This document shows positions 18,964 to 28,702 of a stretch of DNA of 64,000 nucleotides, one piece after another (position 1 is the stretch's first letter; every line of letters starts with the position of its first letter). Below the pieces are notes generated by a model. That model was not told where the DNA came from and ran no database searches. It saw only the letters and a list, made by a program, of their open reading frames with translations. The DNA is taken from the NCBI RefSeq assembly GCF_013415305.1, contig NZ_JACBXU010000007.1, positions 1 to 64,000 of the forward strand. The letters run 5' to 3'. Position numbers and translations under genes: made by a program. This DNA comes from Pantoea sp. WMus005. Its GTDB lineage: Bacteria > Pseudomonadota > Gammaproteobacteria > Enterobacterales > Enterobacteriaceae.

Positions 18964-19409
18964 CTCCGTTTCTCCTGGGGTACGGGCGAGGTCGCTGGCT
19001 GTCTTGCCAGCGTGGTACGTGCAGCGGCCAGACGGCTCATAATCGTGCCAATCGGAACGGCCAGCGTCTCCGCCGCTTCCTTGTAGGTCAGTCCTTCGAC
19101 ATAAACCAGAAACAACGCATTGCGCTGCGCCTCGGGTAAGGCGTTAACCTGCTGCATAATGCGCTGGAAATGACGGTTGTCGTCGCTAATGGCGTGGTTA
19201 TCTGCGGCCAGTAACGCATCGGGATCAACGAATCCCTGTCCCTGTCGCACCTTTCGCGCCCGTAAATCGCTGACCCAGATGGAGTGAAGGATCGAAAAAA
19301 GCCATCGATCAACACGCGTGCCCGGCGTGAACTGCGCGCTGCGTTCCAGCGCGCGTACGCAGGTTGACTGCACCAGCTCTTCTGCCATGTCACGGTTATG
19401 CGACAGCAC
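18960..19409 (-). CDS. ECF-type RNA polymerase sigma factor
   Basis: From the GTG at 19409 the protein has 149 residues: the rest of sigma region 2 (AEELVQSTCVRALERSAQF…WLFSILHSIWVSDLRARK) and all of region 4 (LPEAQRNALFLVYVEGLTYKEAAETLAVPIGTIMSRLAAAR). The reading frame stays open upstream and continues to encode region-2-like sequence (IRQHLAEHLTRLWRYGYVL), with no ATG/GTG/TTG. A strong ribosome site, GGGAGGAG, lies just before an in-frame ATC at 19475-19473, which would give 171 residues, the usual ECF size. The true start may therefore be non-standard. It is downstream of the TPR gene and overlaps the anti-sigma gene by 4 bases. Confidence 0.85.
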   Translation of the reverse strand: MLSHNRDMAEELVQSTCVRALERSAQFTPGTRVDRWLFSILHSIWVSDLRARKVRQGQGFVDPDALLAADNHAISDDNRHFQRIMQQVNALPEAQRNALFLVYVEGLTYKEAAETLAVPIGTIMSRLAAARTTLARQPATSPVPQEKRR

Positions 19410-19496
19410 ATAGCCGTAACGCCAGAGTCGCGTCAGATGTTCCGCAAGGTGCTGACGGATGTCACTGTGAGTGATTTTTCGCTCCTCCCTGCCGCA

Positions 19497-20039
19497 TCAG
19501 ACCTCGGGATGGCCATTTATCGCGGCCTGCAGATCGCGGTACTCCTCGCAATCGATACCACAGATTCCGGCGATCGTTTTTAACTGTTCGCGCGCCAGAT
19601 CGGGACGCCCTTTAATCATCCAGGCTTCGCCCAGATATTCACGCACTTTAGCGTAATGGGGATCGAGTGCAATGGCGCGCTGATAATAGCCAATACCTTC
19701 ATCAGTGCGACCCAGTTTACGGGTGGCATAGCCACGATAGTTCCAGGCTTCACGGGTATCCGGGTTGTTAAGCGTATCCAGCAGGTTCAGTGCCGCCTGA
19801 TATTCGCCCTTTTTCGCCAGATGATAAGCGTAACGCGTTTTATCGTCGTCACTCAGCTTGCTGGTTTTCTCAGGCACGCAGCTTTTAGTCTGGCTGTCAT
19901 AGACCTGACCTTTGGGGCAGTCAGGCGTTTTTTTCTCACTGTCATTGTCACCCATCGCCATACTCAGCGGAGCGTGCAGCATCAGCATCAGCATCAGGGC
20001 AGGAACAGCAAGCAGAGAAAGACCAGAACGTGTTGTCAT
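19497..20039 (-). CDS. Exported TPR-repeat protein
   Basis: A 180-residue protein with a signal peptide (residues 1-28, Met-rich MLMLMLHAPLSMA) and two or three TPR units (for example AWNYRGYATRKLGRTDEGIG and YYQRAIALDPHYAKVREYLG). It contains a Cys-bounded insert (CPKGQVYDSQTKSC) and a late CGIDC motif. It heads the operon TPR - ECF sigma - anti-sigma, suggesting a role in the same envelope response. The substrate or partner is unknown. Confidence 0.8.
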   Translation of the reverse strand: MTTRSGLSLLAVPALMLMLMLHAPLSMAMGDNDSEKKTPDCPKGQVYDSQTKSCVPEKTSKLSDDDKTRYAYHLAKKGEYQAALNLLDTLNNPDTREAWNYRGYATRKLGRTDEGIGYYQRAIALDPHYAKVREYLGEAWMIKGRPDLAREQLKTIAGICGIDCEEYRDLQAAINGHPEV

Positions 20040-20181
20040 AATTTATCCTTATCGGGGCTGGGGAGCAGATGATAAAGCCTGCGGGATTCAGTCCGCTATC
20101 GCGGCGCTATACGGTAAACAGCTCAGCGCCGGTTTCTATTCGATAAAAATAAAATTATTTTTTGTCAGGTGCCTCGCCGCA

Positions 20182-21195
20182 TCAGAACACGTGCTTTTCC
20201 ACCTGACAGAAACGCCGTTCCGCCAGGGAGATGACCGCAGCTTCTGCAATCGCCTGTGCTTTCAGACCATCCTCCAGGCCTGGCAGATCCGCTATCTGCT
20301 CACCGTTTAGCGAGCGAATAAATGCATCCAGATGAGCATAATACGTTGGCTGCACCCGGCTGAACCAGTCGGGCAGCAACCCTGGCTGCTGAATCTGCGC
20401 ACCCTGATAGCAGGTGACGCCGCGCTGGAACTGAGTAGATGACTCCAGCATTCCGAGCGGTCCCATCACGCTGATGCGTTCATCGTAGCCATAGCCGGTG
20501 CGGCGGGTATTATCGAGCTGCGCCAGCGCCCCGCTCTGCAGCCGCAATAGCAATGTGCTGGTATCAACATCGGCAAATTCACCGATCGAAGGCAGAGCCA
20601 GCGCGGCTCCCATGGCTGCCACCTCTGTCACCTCTTCTTCAGTCAGCCAGCGCAGCAGATCGAAAAAGTGAATAGCCTGATCGCGCATCTGACCCCCGGA
20701 CGCCTGAAGATAGGCCAGCGGCGGCATGGCCGAGGAGCGGCAGACCATCTGAATCAGTTCCGGCGGACCTATCCGCCCTTCCCGAAGTTGTTGCTTCAGC
20801 TGCTGGTGGCTAACATCGAAACGGCGATTAAACCCCACCGTGACCGGCACGTTGTAAGGGAGGACATTAGCCACGGCCTTACGGGCGCGTTCAAGAGAGA
20901 GATCGACCGGCTTCTCACAATAGATTGCTTTACCGGCACGGGCAGCGGCTTCCAGCAAATCGGCATGGGTCGGCGTTGCGCTGGCGATCAACACCATGTC
21001 AATCTGCGTATCATTTATCGCCTCAGTGACAGACGCGGCCCGGGCACCGAAACGAGTCGCAAAAGCGGAAGCACGCACCGGTTCCGCATCCGCCACCCAC
21101 ACCAGTTCAACTCCGGGATGCGCCTGCAGATTCGCGGCATGAACTTCACCAATAAAGCCACATCCCAGCAGGGCAACACGTTGCTTTTTATTCAT
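20182..21195 (-). CDS. Gfo/Idh/MocA oxidoreductase, inositol 2-dehydrogenase-like
   Basis: A 337-residue NAD(P)-dependent dehydrogenase. Residues 1-120 form the Rossmann domain (VALLGCGFIGEVHAAN, then CEKPVDLS with the EKP lysine). The catalytic domain contains GFNRRFD and GGQMRDQAIHFFDLLRW with the His/Asp pair seen in IolG. It probably oxidises myo-inositol or a related sugar alcohol. No other iol genes are adjacent, so the substrate is uncertain. It is divergent from a LacI-type regulator that probably controls it. Confidence 0.85.
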   Translation of the reverse strand: MNKKQRVALLGCGFIGEVHAANLQAHPGVELVWVADAEPVRASAFATRFGARAASVTEAINDTQIDMVLIASATPTHADLLEAAARAGKAIYCEKPVDLSLERARKAVANVLPYNVPVTVGFNRRFDVSHQQLKQQLREGRIGPPELIQMVCRSSAMPPLAYLQASGGQMRDQAIHFFDLLRWLTEEEVTEVAAMGAALALPSIGEFADVDTSTLLLRLQSGALAQLDNTRRTGYGYDERISVMGPLGMLESSTQFQRGVTCYQGAQIQQPGLLPDWFSRVQPTYYAHLDAFIRSLNGEQIADLPGLEDGLKAQAIAEAAVISLAERRFCQVEKHVF

Positions 21196-21273
21196 TTATT
21201 TGAACTCCATCATAGTCCGGCAGAAAGCTGCATCAGCAGAATAGCGCTGCGTTTTACACTGACGGCATGGTGT

Positions 21274-21293
21274 TTTGAGGTGTTTACCTCAAA
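21274..21293. promoter_or_regulatory. Palindromic operator for the LacI-type regulator
   Basis: TTTGAGGT-gttt-ACCTCAAA is a perfect 8+8 palindrome in the intergenic region between the IolG-like gene and the LacI-type gene. Its right arm overlaps the ribosome site (aaaggag) of the regulator, so binding would block its own expression and may also affect the divergent dehydrogenase promoter. Confidence 0.55.
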
Positions 21294-21303
21294 GGAGATC
21301 GTT

Positions 21304-22314
21304 ATGTCGCTGAAAGAGGTCGCCCGGCGGGCAGGAGTGGGGCTGGCAACCGTGGATCGGGTCCTTAATGAACGTGGCGGCGTCGCGCCGGAAACGGTTC
21401 ACAGGGTGTTGCAGGCAGCACGAGAAATCGGCCTGAAGCGGACCCTGCCTGAGGAGCATCGTCATCCATGGCAGATAGAACTGCTGCTGAGCAGCAATGA
21501 CTCGTTTTTCTTTAAGCAACTGGCGCAGGATTTTACGGCGTTCGCCTCGCATCTGGGCTATCGCCGGTTGACGTTGCATCGCACCTTTGTGCCTGAAGCA
21601 CAGCCTGAGCGACTGTCAAAGCTCATCCAGGAGGGGGCTGTAACGCGGGATGGATTGATCGTTTTTGCACATGAGCATCCAGCAATCTATGAGGCGCTGG
21701 AACATTGCCAGAGGCGTGGCGTACCGGTGATCTCGCTGGTCACGGATTTGCCCGCTGCCGCGCGGCTCTGTCATGTAGGAATTAATCAGTTGCAGGCAGG
21801 ACGCACCGCCGCTCAGCTGATGGGTAAAATGCTGCATCAGCCTGGTGAGGTGTTGATGGTCAGTGGGCACAGGGATTACAGCGCGCATCGTCAGCGCATT
21901 GAAGGATTTCGCATGCTGATTACTGAACGATATCCGCACCTTCAGCTTCGTGAAGTTCTTGCCGCTCAGGAAAATCGCGCCACCCTCAGTAAGTTACTGG
22001 AGAAGCAGCTTATCCAGAGCGGCAATCTGCAGGGAATTTACAATACCGGCCTGGGAAACACCGAGATTGGTCAGGCACTTGCCCGACATCGTCTGCAGAA
22101 TAAGTGTATCTGGATCACTCATGAACTTTACGCCACCACCCGCACGTTAATGGCGCAGCAGAGCGTTGCACTGACGCTGGACCAGAATACCCGGCAACAT
22201 GCTCAAATCGCCCTGCAGCTGATGCTGAATTATCTGGAGCATGGGGTGAAACCCGATGAGTATGCCAGCGGTAAAGTGGACTTCATGATTTATACCGCCG
22301 AGAACTCAATATGA
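21304..22314 (+). CDS. LacI-family transcriptional regulator
   Basis: A 336-residue regulator. The N-terminal HTH reads MSLKEVARRAGVGLATVDRV followed by LNERGGVAPETVHRVLQAA, the classic LacI recognition and hinge region. Residues from about 60 form a periplasmic-binding-protein-like sensor domain (GVPVISLVTDLP, GHRDYSAHRQRIEGFR). The start ATG is preceded by AAAGGAG. A longer frame opens upstream at 20668 but only because the opposite strand is coding. Divergent from the IolG-like gene, so it likely responds to an inositol-type ligand. Confidence 0.85.
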   Translation: MSLKEVARRAGVGLATVDRVLNERGGVAPETVHRVLQAAREIGLKRTLPEEHRHPWQIELLLSSNDSFFFKQLAQDFTAFASHLGYRRLTLHRTFVPEAQPERLSKLIQEGAVTRDGLIVFAHEHPAIYEALEHCQRRGVPVISLVTDLPAAARLCHVGINQLQAGRTAAQLMGKMLHQPGEVLMVSGHRDYSAHRQRIEGFRMLITERYPHLQLREVLAAQENRATLSKLLEKQLIQSGNLQGIYNTGLGNTEIGQALARHRLQNKCIWITHELYATTRTLMAQQSVALTLDQNTRQHAQIALQLMLNYLEHGVKPDEYASGKVDFMIYTAENSI

Positions 22315-22751
22315 GGTAAACCGTCAGATCGCACATTTCAGCGGTGGCCCGGCTGCTTAAATCTGTTTTAAGTGTCAGAGGATGGCCCTGCGGATAACGC
22401 GCGGTTAACCTCAGGCAGCATCAACTCTACTCTGCTCTGCTCTTCCGGATCGCCATCGCGTCTGAACGGTACATGTTGCCGACAGGCAGACTTTATGCCT
22501 GCTTACCATCTAAATATTAAAATATAAATCTATATACACGGAATTTTTTATTTTAATATTCCACTCCGCTTCAGGATTGTTATCATCGCCTCGAATCCGT
22601 CAGACCAGCACCGCGTGCAGCGAAAAACATAGCAGATTAACCACTCTGGTCCCGGCTAACTGAGAGGTGAATATAAGCGTCCTGGCCAGAGGGTTATCCT
22701 GAAATTATTCCGCACCCTCAACGGTGCCTGACTGATTAATGAGATCCAGGT
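22315..22751. other. Intergenic region before the PACE-like gene
   Basis: No gene is supported. The region contains an AT-only 12-bp perfect inverted repeat (22513-22524 with 22549-22560), which may be a regulator site or a weak hairpin upstream of the efflux gene. Confidence 0.4.
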
Positions 22752-23189
22752 TTGGAACACTATTTACCCCCGGTACGTACAACCACAGAGCGAGTGCTGC
22801 ATGCCGTTCTCTTCGAAGTCATCGCTAATGTACTGGTTTTCATCATTCTGATTATTCTTGCCTCAGCAGCACCTTCGCAATCGGCATTACTGACCATCGT
22901 TTCATCAACGCTGGCAATGGGGTGGAACTATCTGTTCAACCTGATATTTGACAGCGTTCAGTTACGAAAAGGATTTAAAAAAGACTGGCGAATGAGGTGC
23001 CTCCATTCCATTTTATTTGAGCTGGGTCTGTTATTAATATTGATACCTTTTGCAGCCTGGTGGCTGAATATTACGCTACTCGCCGCGCTGAAACTGGAAT
23101 GTGGACTGGTGCTTTTTTTTCTGGTCTATACCTATCTGTTCAATCTGGTATGGGATTACGGCAGGTGTGTGCATAAAAATAATCTTTAA
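22752..23189 (+). CDS. PACE-family efflux transporter
   Basis: A 145-residue membrane protein made of two tandem bacterial-transmembrane-pair units with four helices. Each unit opens with a similar segment: RVLHAVLFEVIANV with the conserved Glu, and CLHSILFELGLLL. WNYLFNLIFD and YLFNLVWDY are the paired end motifs. This matches the proteobacterial antimicrobial compound efflux (PACE, AceI-like) family, which exports chlorhexidine and related biocides or polyamines. The start is a TTG after CCAGG; the nearby ATG at 22739 is out of frame. Confidence 0.85.
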   Translation: MEHYLPPVRTTTERVLHAVLFEVIANVLVFIILIILASAAPSQSALLTIVSSTLAMGWNYLFNLIFDSVQLRKGFKKDWRMRCLHSILFELGLLLILIPFAAWWLNITLLAALKLECGLVLFFLVYTYLFNLVWDYGRCVHKNNL

Positions 23190-23426
23190 GTAACATAAAA
23201 AAACCTGAGCATCTTAAGATAGCAAAACAGCTTTTTTAGCCTTCCGCTTAGTCGGGACAGTGAACCGTCCGAGGCGACATCACGCATCCGTGCGCACGGG
23301 CACACGTATATCTGTTGTCAGGAACGGATATCTTTTTCTGGCATCGTCGACATCACTGCGCGTCAGCTTAGTAAAGTTAAGACCGCGCATAAGCTCATTT
23401 CTACAGGTTAATTTCAGCAAAAAATC

Positions 23427-23630
23427 ATGAAAAAAGTCTATTATCTGAATAAGTTAAGAAATTGCCCATCAACCGATATCCTGGATATCGTGACAAGCTA
23501 TATGCGTAAAAAACTTCCTTCTGACGATCTCTCATCTTTTGAAGGCGCATATGATCATCGCAAAGCCGAAATAATAATGAACGAGACCTACAGTGAAGTC
23601 CCTTCTGAAGTATGGAGACTGGTATGCTAA
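23427..23630 (+). CDS. Hha/YmoA-family H-NS-associated regulator
   Basis: A 67-residue protein that matches Hha/YmoA/YdgT along its length: YYLNKLRNCPSTDILDIV, the DLSSFEGAYDHRKAEIIMNE helix (Hha-type DHRxAEL-MN), and the SEVPSEVWRLV end. Hha proteins lack a DNA-binding domain and modulate H-NS, silencing AT-rich transferred genes. This copy lies directly next to the AT-rich autotransporter and adhesin region. No cognate partner gene is adjacent. Confidence 0.85.
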   Translation: MKKVYYLNKLRNCPSTDILDIVTSYMRKKLPSDDLSSFEGAYDHRKAEIIMNETYSEVPSEVWRLVC

Positions 23631-23761
23631 CCCGGTAAAACGGCGGAGGGTTGAAAAACATTAACTTATTTTTCGAGCGTTCGCACTCCGGTGGGATATT
23701 ATTCGATCTTTCAGATGAGATATCTCTGACGATGGCTGATGAACAATACCACTCGATAATA

Positions 23762-23799
23762 AACAGAGCATCATCGCAGCCTGGCCATGATGCTCTGTT
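23762..23799. terminator. Terminator between Hha-like gene and autotransporter
   Basis: A perfect 13-bp inverted repeat (AACAGAGCATCAT / ATGATGCTCTGTT) with a 12-base loop, followed on the minus strand by TTATT. It lies 12 bases past the autotransporter stop and may act in both directions. Confidence 0.6.
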
Positions 23800-23810
23800 A
23801 TTAAACGATA

Positions 23811-26800
23811 TCAGAAGCGCAAGGCGAAACCGACCTGGCCGCTGTAATCGGTTTTAAACTCACCACCAAAACTGGTATCAACTTTCGCGATAAGAGAAAG
23901 GTCAGGCGTAATGACGCCCTGCAGCCCCACACTGCTGCGATAACGATTATCAGACCAGGCGCTGTACTGGCGATTCAAATGACGGTCGGAAAGCGTTGTG
24001 GTTGATCCGTTTTTACCTGGCGAATATTGATATTCAATACTCGCACTCAGATTTACGTTTGGTAGCAAGACACCCAGTCCGCGTTTCTGCGCCATAATGC
24101 CGGTGGTCGTAAAGTAAGGTGTCGCTGAACTCAGCGAAACTTCTGCATCCTTGCCCTGGAGAGTGTAGCCAGACATGACGCCACCGCTGACTCCCACGTA
24201 AGGTGAAATAAACAGCGTATCGTCAGACAGACCGAACTGATATCCCGTCCGCAGGCTGCCAGCCAGCATCTGACTCTCCTTTTTCACGCCATTAATATGC
24301 AGTGCAGGATCCAGCGATATCTCCTGATTGAGGTACATATAACGACTGGCTGCATCAATAAACCACCCGGCATCAGACTGCCAGGAGTAGTAAGCCCCTA
24401 CAGTGGCCAGTCGATGCTTTTCACGGCCTCCCCCTTTAACCTCTCCATGGGTATAACTGGCACTGATACCCACTGTTTGCGTCTCTCTACGCGTATCCCA
24501 TCCCACATTCAGTGTCTGCTGGTTAGCGTTCATCCCCAGAAAATGCCCTTTTCTCTGCTCGATGGTTGCCCATGATCCGCTGCTTTCTGGCGAGGCGCGC
24601 AGACTGTCAGTGCGGTTATGCAACTGGCTGACCGCTTCACTGAAAATATACTGCCGCGAGGCGATTAAGGCACGCGTGCGCTGGATGAGTGGCAGGTTGT
24701 CGTAAACAGAGAACCAGTCATCCGGGTTGAATGTCGGTTTTATGGCTTCCTCTTCTTCTTTTACTGTTTCCTCTTTGGCTTTTTCTTCAGCTTCAGCTTC
24801 GGCTTTTGCCTTTGCCTTTGCCTTTGCCTTTGCCTCTGCCTCTGCCTCTGCCTCTGCCTCTGATTTCGCTTTTGCTTCGGCTTCAGTTTTTGCTTCCTCT
24901 GCAGCAGCCTGGTCAGCCGCCGGATTTTCTGGTGCAGGCGTCACTTCCGGTGCGGGCGTTGGTTCTGGCTCAGGCGTCGGCTCTGGTGCTGGTTGTGGCT
25001 CAGGCGCTGGTTCTGGCTCAGGCGCTGGTTCTGGCACAGGTGCTGGTTCTGGCACAGGTGCTGGTTCTGGCACAGGTGCTGGTTGTGGCTCAGGCGCTGG
25101 TTGTGGCTCAGGCGCTGGTTCTGGCTCAGGTGCTGGTTCAGGCACAGGCGCTGGTTCAGGCACAGGCGCTGGTTCAGGCACAGGCGCTGGTTCAGGCACA
25201 GGCGCTGGTTCCGGCACGGGCGCTGGTTCCGGCACAGGCGCTGGTTCCGGCGTCACTTCAGGTACAGGTTCAGGTTCGGCCGATTTGTTACTTTCCAGCA
25301 CCCATAAAACGCGGTCGTTATCGTCTTTCACCTGATAATTTGGGGTGTAAACGCTGAATCCACTGTAGCTGTCTGCGAAAGCGAAATAACTGTGTGAGGT
25401 GCCAGCGGGTGCATCAACCATTACCAGATCCTGGGTCAGCGAAACCTGCTCTTCGCTGCCGACCAGCAGACTTACGTCCAGCACGTTGTCGCCACCACTC
25501 ACCGAGTTTTTTACAATCAGTTTGTCGCTTTCCAGCGTCGAGGGTTTTACCCCTAACATCAGATTTAACCCGGTCGCATCCAGCGAGTCGACATTCAGTG
25601 ATTTCGCGCTCCAGTTGCCTGAAGGCACCATTGAAAGCGTCGAACCACGTTTTGCCAGAAGTGAACTGACATGACTGTTGCCGGTCATCGTCCAGTCCGC
25701 ATTGGCTTCCAGTGTCATAAGGCTGCTACCCGTGGAGGTGACCGCCCCCTGATAATTCACCTTGCCCAGATATAGAGAACTGTTATTTGCCAGTTGAACA
25801 TCCCCTTCCACCTCACTGGCAGGTAATAGTGCCAGTGCATCTGCGCTTCGGAGGGGCTGGCTGCAGGAAACATCATCAGAGTAGATGGCAGAATAGCAAC
25901 GTAAGCTCTTCTCCACTGCCAGCTGACTGTCGTTATAGCCCAGAGAGAGGGTTGCGGATTCAGCGGCAACGATACTGGCTTTAACACCTGCATATTCGCC
26001 CACCTGGAAATGCGCACCGGTACCAACATTAATCTGATTGGCTTTAAACAGGGAGATGCTCCAGTCGTCATCAATGACAGTACCACCGGCATGTGCGACC
26101 GGCTGACCTGAAAGAACCACGGTGCCACTATTAACATTCAGGTCACCATCCAGGTTCATGCCACCGGTCAGGGCAGTGATCGCCGTGGCGTTGCGTGACA
26201 GAATATTAACGTTCATCACACCATTCAGCGCATTTTCCAGTGTTTCACCTAGAAAACCGCGGAAAACCTGAACATTGAGCTGTGTCAGACGATAATTAAT
26301 GGCTTCATCGGCATCAGTGCCCAGATAAGTCCAGGTCGCTGTCGAAGATTTATCAGTCGGGAAATAACCGTAATCGGAGGTATTTAACTGAAAATACTCG
26401 GTATCTTTTGTGTATGGGTTGCTATACACATAGACATTGCTTGGTGTGCCTTTACGGTTACTACCCGTATAATTATAAAAGGGGACGTCTGCGGCGGTAT
26501 AGCCAGTAATGTTGAGGGTTGACGGCTTATCGCTGTTGTTTACCAGCGTCGCACCACTGTCGGTATGGTTGATCTTTTTAAAACTAAGCGCATTACCATT
26601 TAAATCTAACCGGCCACCGCGATAGCCAAAATAGATCTGGTCAGCGGCAACCTGACTCTCATCGTTCAGCACAACCGTTGGCCGCCCGCTAACCAGAGTT
26701 ACAGAAGAGAAAGCCTGCTTTTTTCCTGAGCTATCAGCTTGCTGATCGAGGATAACGGTACCCTCTCCCACATTCAGCGAACCCGGGTTAGTACCCACGG

Positions 26801-28037
26801 CATTAATATGCAGTGAACCCATGCCGATTTTATGCAGGGCATCATTGGCCAATCCATTTACCTGCCACAGGACTTCTTTATCTGCGTCAACTTCGATACC
26901 ACCGCCAGCCCAGGTTGCATTGACACCATTCGCCGAGGTTACAGTGTAATTATTGGAAAACTGAAGTTTGCCTGCGCCCATATTGATTGGTGCATTCAGC
27001 GTGATAAGTCCGCCAGCCCCGTTGAAACGGAGATCTTTAGTCGCATCAAGTTCTTCGGCGGTTGCCTGAGAAGGGGCCACACTCTGATATTTATCAGCCA
27101 GCCCCTGCCATGACCAGGTATTACCAGCCTGGCTAAGCGCTGTTTTATCCCAGTAAATGGCCTCGTTTACATCACTATCTGTGATAGCTGGCGAGATACT
27201 TTTTTCCTGAACCGAAGCAATAAAATCACCCGGCAGATATCCCGCCACAGCCCGCCTGCGATAAAGGCTATTATCCTGATCGTAACCTACGTGAACCGCG
27301 ACCAGTTTCCACCGCTGCTCCACTTCGTCCCAGGCAAACACCGGGCTACCGCTGTCTGCCCCACCGGTGCCAATAGAAAGAGGGGTCGTACCGACATCAT
27401 CAGGACCCAAATTAAAATAACGCAAATATGTGTCGTAGGATATTTGACGCACGTTATCGGCACTGATAGTTCCGCCAGACTTCCAGTTATAACCGCCCGA
27501 GACCTGTATTCTCGCCGTTTGATCGTCATTAATCTGTTCCTGATTCCCTGCTCCTACCCGGGTGTACCATGCATAACGTGATTTGTAGTTTGCAAGAAAG
27601 TCTGCTTTCACAACAGTGTCATAAGGAGCAGCATCCGTGACCACTTTATTGAGTCGTGGCATATGGAAATCTTCAGAGGTGAGCTCATTACGATTAATAA
27701 GGCTGTAAGTAGCAGCGTATTGAGCGCCATTACCGAATGAGGTTGTTTTGTAACCGCTATTGTGTTTCACACTGACAATATAAGAGGGTGATATCAGCGT
27801 CGAAAATCCCAGCGAGGAAACGCCGCCAAAATCTGGCATAGGAAAGTCGAGAGTTCCCGATAAAGAGCCATCTTTTTTATAGACAGGTATATGGGTGGCA
27901 CCTACCGTATACTTGCCCAGATTTTCAGCAAAATCACGATACTCCTGTACATCAATATCGTGTCGCATGATGCCCGCATAGGATTTAGTGCAGATAAAAA
28001 ATGTACAGCACAGCGCTGCGCTTCCAAAATGCTTCAA
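23811..28037 (-). CDS. Serine-protease autotransporter (peptidase S6/SPATE-like)
   Basis: A 1408-residue type V secreted protein. A short signal peptide (residues 1-21, ending TKSYA) lacks the extended N-region of most SPATEs. The protease domain follows, with probable catalytic His92 (VSVKHNSGY), Asp123 ([13 protein letters not shown]) and Ser229 in GADSGSPVF; the usual GDSGS reads ADSGS. A long beta-helical passenger extends to about residue 920. A linker of roughly 100 residues repeats PVPEPAP/PEPEPAP/PEPQPAP, then an Ala/Glu/Lys-rich helix (about 1050-1115) leads to a 12-stranded beta-barrel domain ending VGFALRF. It is likely a secreted or surface protease. It has its own terminator and an AT-rich promoter region. 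Confidence 0.9.
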   Translation of the reverse strand: MKHFGSAALCCTFFICTKSYAGIMRHDIDVQEYRDFAENLGKYTVGATHIPVYKKDGSLSGTLDFPMPDFGGVSSLGFSTLISPSYIVSVKHNSGYKTTSFGNGAQYAATYSLINRNELTSEDFHMPRLNKVVTDAAPYDTVVKADFLANYKSRYAWYTRVGAGNQEQINDDQTARIQVSGGYNWKSGGTISADNVRQISYDTYLRYFNLGPDDVGTTPLSIGTGGADSGSPVFAWDEVEQRWKLVAVHVGYDQDNSLYRRRAVAGYLPGDFIASVQEKSISPAITDSDVNEAIYWDKTALSQAGNTWSWQGLADKYQSVAPSQATAEELDATKDLRFNGAGGLITLNAPINMGAGKLQFSNNYTVTSANGVNATWAGGGIEVDADKEVLWQVNGLANDALHKIGMGSLHINAVGTNPGSLNVGEGTVILDQQADSSGKKQAFSSVTLVSGRPTVVLNDESQVAADQIYFGYRGGRLDLNGNALSFKKINHTDSGATLVNNSDKPSTLNITGYTAADVPFYNYTGSNRKGTPSNVYVYSNPYTKDTEYFQLNTSDYGYFPTDKSSTATWTYLGTDADEAINYRLTQLNVQVFRGFLGETLENALNGVMNVNILSRNATAITALTGGMNLDGDLNVNSGTVVLSGQPVAHAGGTVIDDDWSISLFKANQINVGTGAHFQVGEYAGVKASIVAAESATLSLGYNDSQLAVEKSLRCYSAIYSDDVSCSQPLRSADALALLPASEVEGDVQLANNSSLYLGKVNYQGAVTSTGSSLMTLEANADWTMTGNSHVSSLLAKRGSTLSMVPSGNWSAKSLNVDSLDATGLNLMLGVKPSTLESDKLIVKNSVSGGDNVLDVSLLVGSEEQVSLTQDLVMVDAPAGTSHSYFAFADSYSGFSVYTPNYQVKDDNDRVLWVLESNKSAEPEPVPEVTPEPAPVPEPAPVPEPAPVPEPAPVPEPAPVPEPAPVPEPAPEPEPAPEPQPAPEPQPAPVPEPAPVPEPAPVPEPAPEPEPAPEPQPAPEPTPEPEPTPAPEVTPAPENPAADQAAAEEAKTEAEAKAKSEAEAEAEAEAKAKAKAKAKAEAEAEEKAKEETVKEEEEAIKPTFNPDDWFSVYDNLPLIQRTRALIASRQYIFSEAVSQLHNRTDSLRASPESSGSWATIEQRKGHFLGMNANQQTLNVGWDTRRETQTVGISASYTHGEVKGGGREKHRLATVGAYYSWQSDAGWFIDAASRYMYLNQEISLDPALHINGVKKESQMLAGSLRTGYQFGLSDDTLFISPYVGVSGGVMSGYTLQGKDAEVSLSSATPYFTTTGIMAQKRGLGVLLPNVNLSASIEYQYSPGKNGSTTTLSDRHLNRQYSAWSDNRYRSSVGLQGVITPDLSLIAKVDTSFGGEFKTDYSGQVGFALRF
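24780..25275. repeat. Low-complexity repeats inside the autotransporter gene
   Basis: Two in-frame tandem arrays. From about 24780 to 24900, hexamers such as TTTGCC and TCTGCC encode the Ala/Glu/Lys-rich segment. From about 24950 to 25275, 18-bp units like GGTTCAGGCACAGGCGCT encode PVPEPA-type repeats. Several neighbouring copies are identical at the DNA level, so copy number should change by slippage or recombination without breaking the frame. The antisense frames over these arrays are shadows. Confidence 0.9.
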
Positions 28038-28702
28038 TGGATTACCCTCACGATACTATTATTATTTAAGAAATATTATTTAATAAATAAATAGTATCAT
28101 TACGGCAATCTTTAGCTAAATCGGGCTTCAGCAGCAATATTGATATAAATCAAAAAATAACACTACTTAAGCATCATTAAGATTATAACTAACTGTATTA
28201 TATGAAAATAAAAAAACATAACCAAAATAAAATGAATGTTATTCATTGTTTAATATACCGCAAAATGCCCATCAGTACAGAATTATAAAATGACCTCAAA
28301 ATAATGTAACAATCACACGTTTGGATGAAAATTTAATTTATTATTTCGCTCAACGTTGAATAAATTGCTAATGCAACGCTCATAAATATGATTATTTAAA
28401 CATCAGCGCAGACGTTCCCAAAAAAAATCCCTGAATATTATTCATGATGTTTATCATTTGAGCCGATGTCAGGCAGACATGACACGCCCGACCTTTGCAC
28501 GCTTTTAGTCTGAGTGAGGCTGTAAAAGCCCGTTATGTCAGGAAAGCAGACAGTGGCGACAACATGAGGAGGAGTGCTGCGACGTAGAGAAATAAAGGCC
28601 GAACTCAGGTGAGAACAGCTAGAATCTGGTATTTATACTCCTTGCATTCGCCTGACTCTTTACCCGGTGTGTCTGCAGGCGAATGGGAATAATTTAGTGC
28701 AG
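28038..28702. other. AT-rich intergenic region
   Basis: Upstream region of the autotransporter, strongly AT-rich to about 28450, with no gene. It is a natural target for H-NS/Hha silencing. A short exported-peptide frame begins at 28703. Confidence 0.5.

Noticed and set aside
20668..21303. Long upstream extension of the LacI-type frame
   Set aside because: The region is coding on the other strand (IolG-like gene), and the HTH and ribosome site place the true start at 21304.
24950..25275. Tandem units considered as a CRISPR array
   Set aside because: Units are contiguous 18-bp in-frame repeats without unique spacers and encode part of the autotransporter linker.
24727..25357. Plus-strand frames with [15 protein letters not shown] and VLALVLAQ-like repeats
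   Set aside because: These are antisense readings of the Pro/Glu and Ala/Glu/Lys repeats of the autotransporter gene; repetition alone keeps all frames open.
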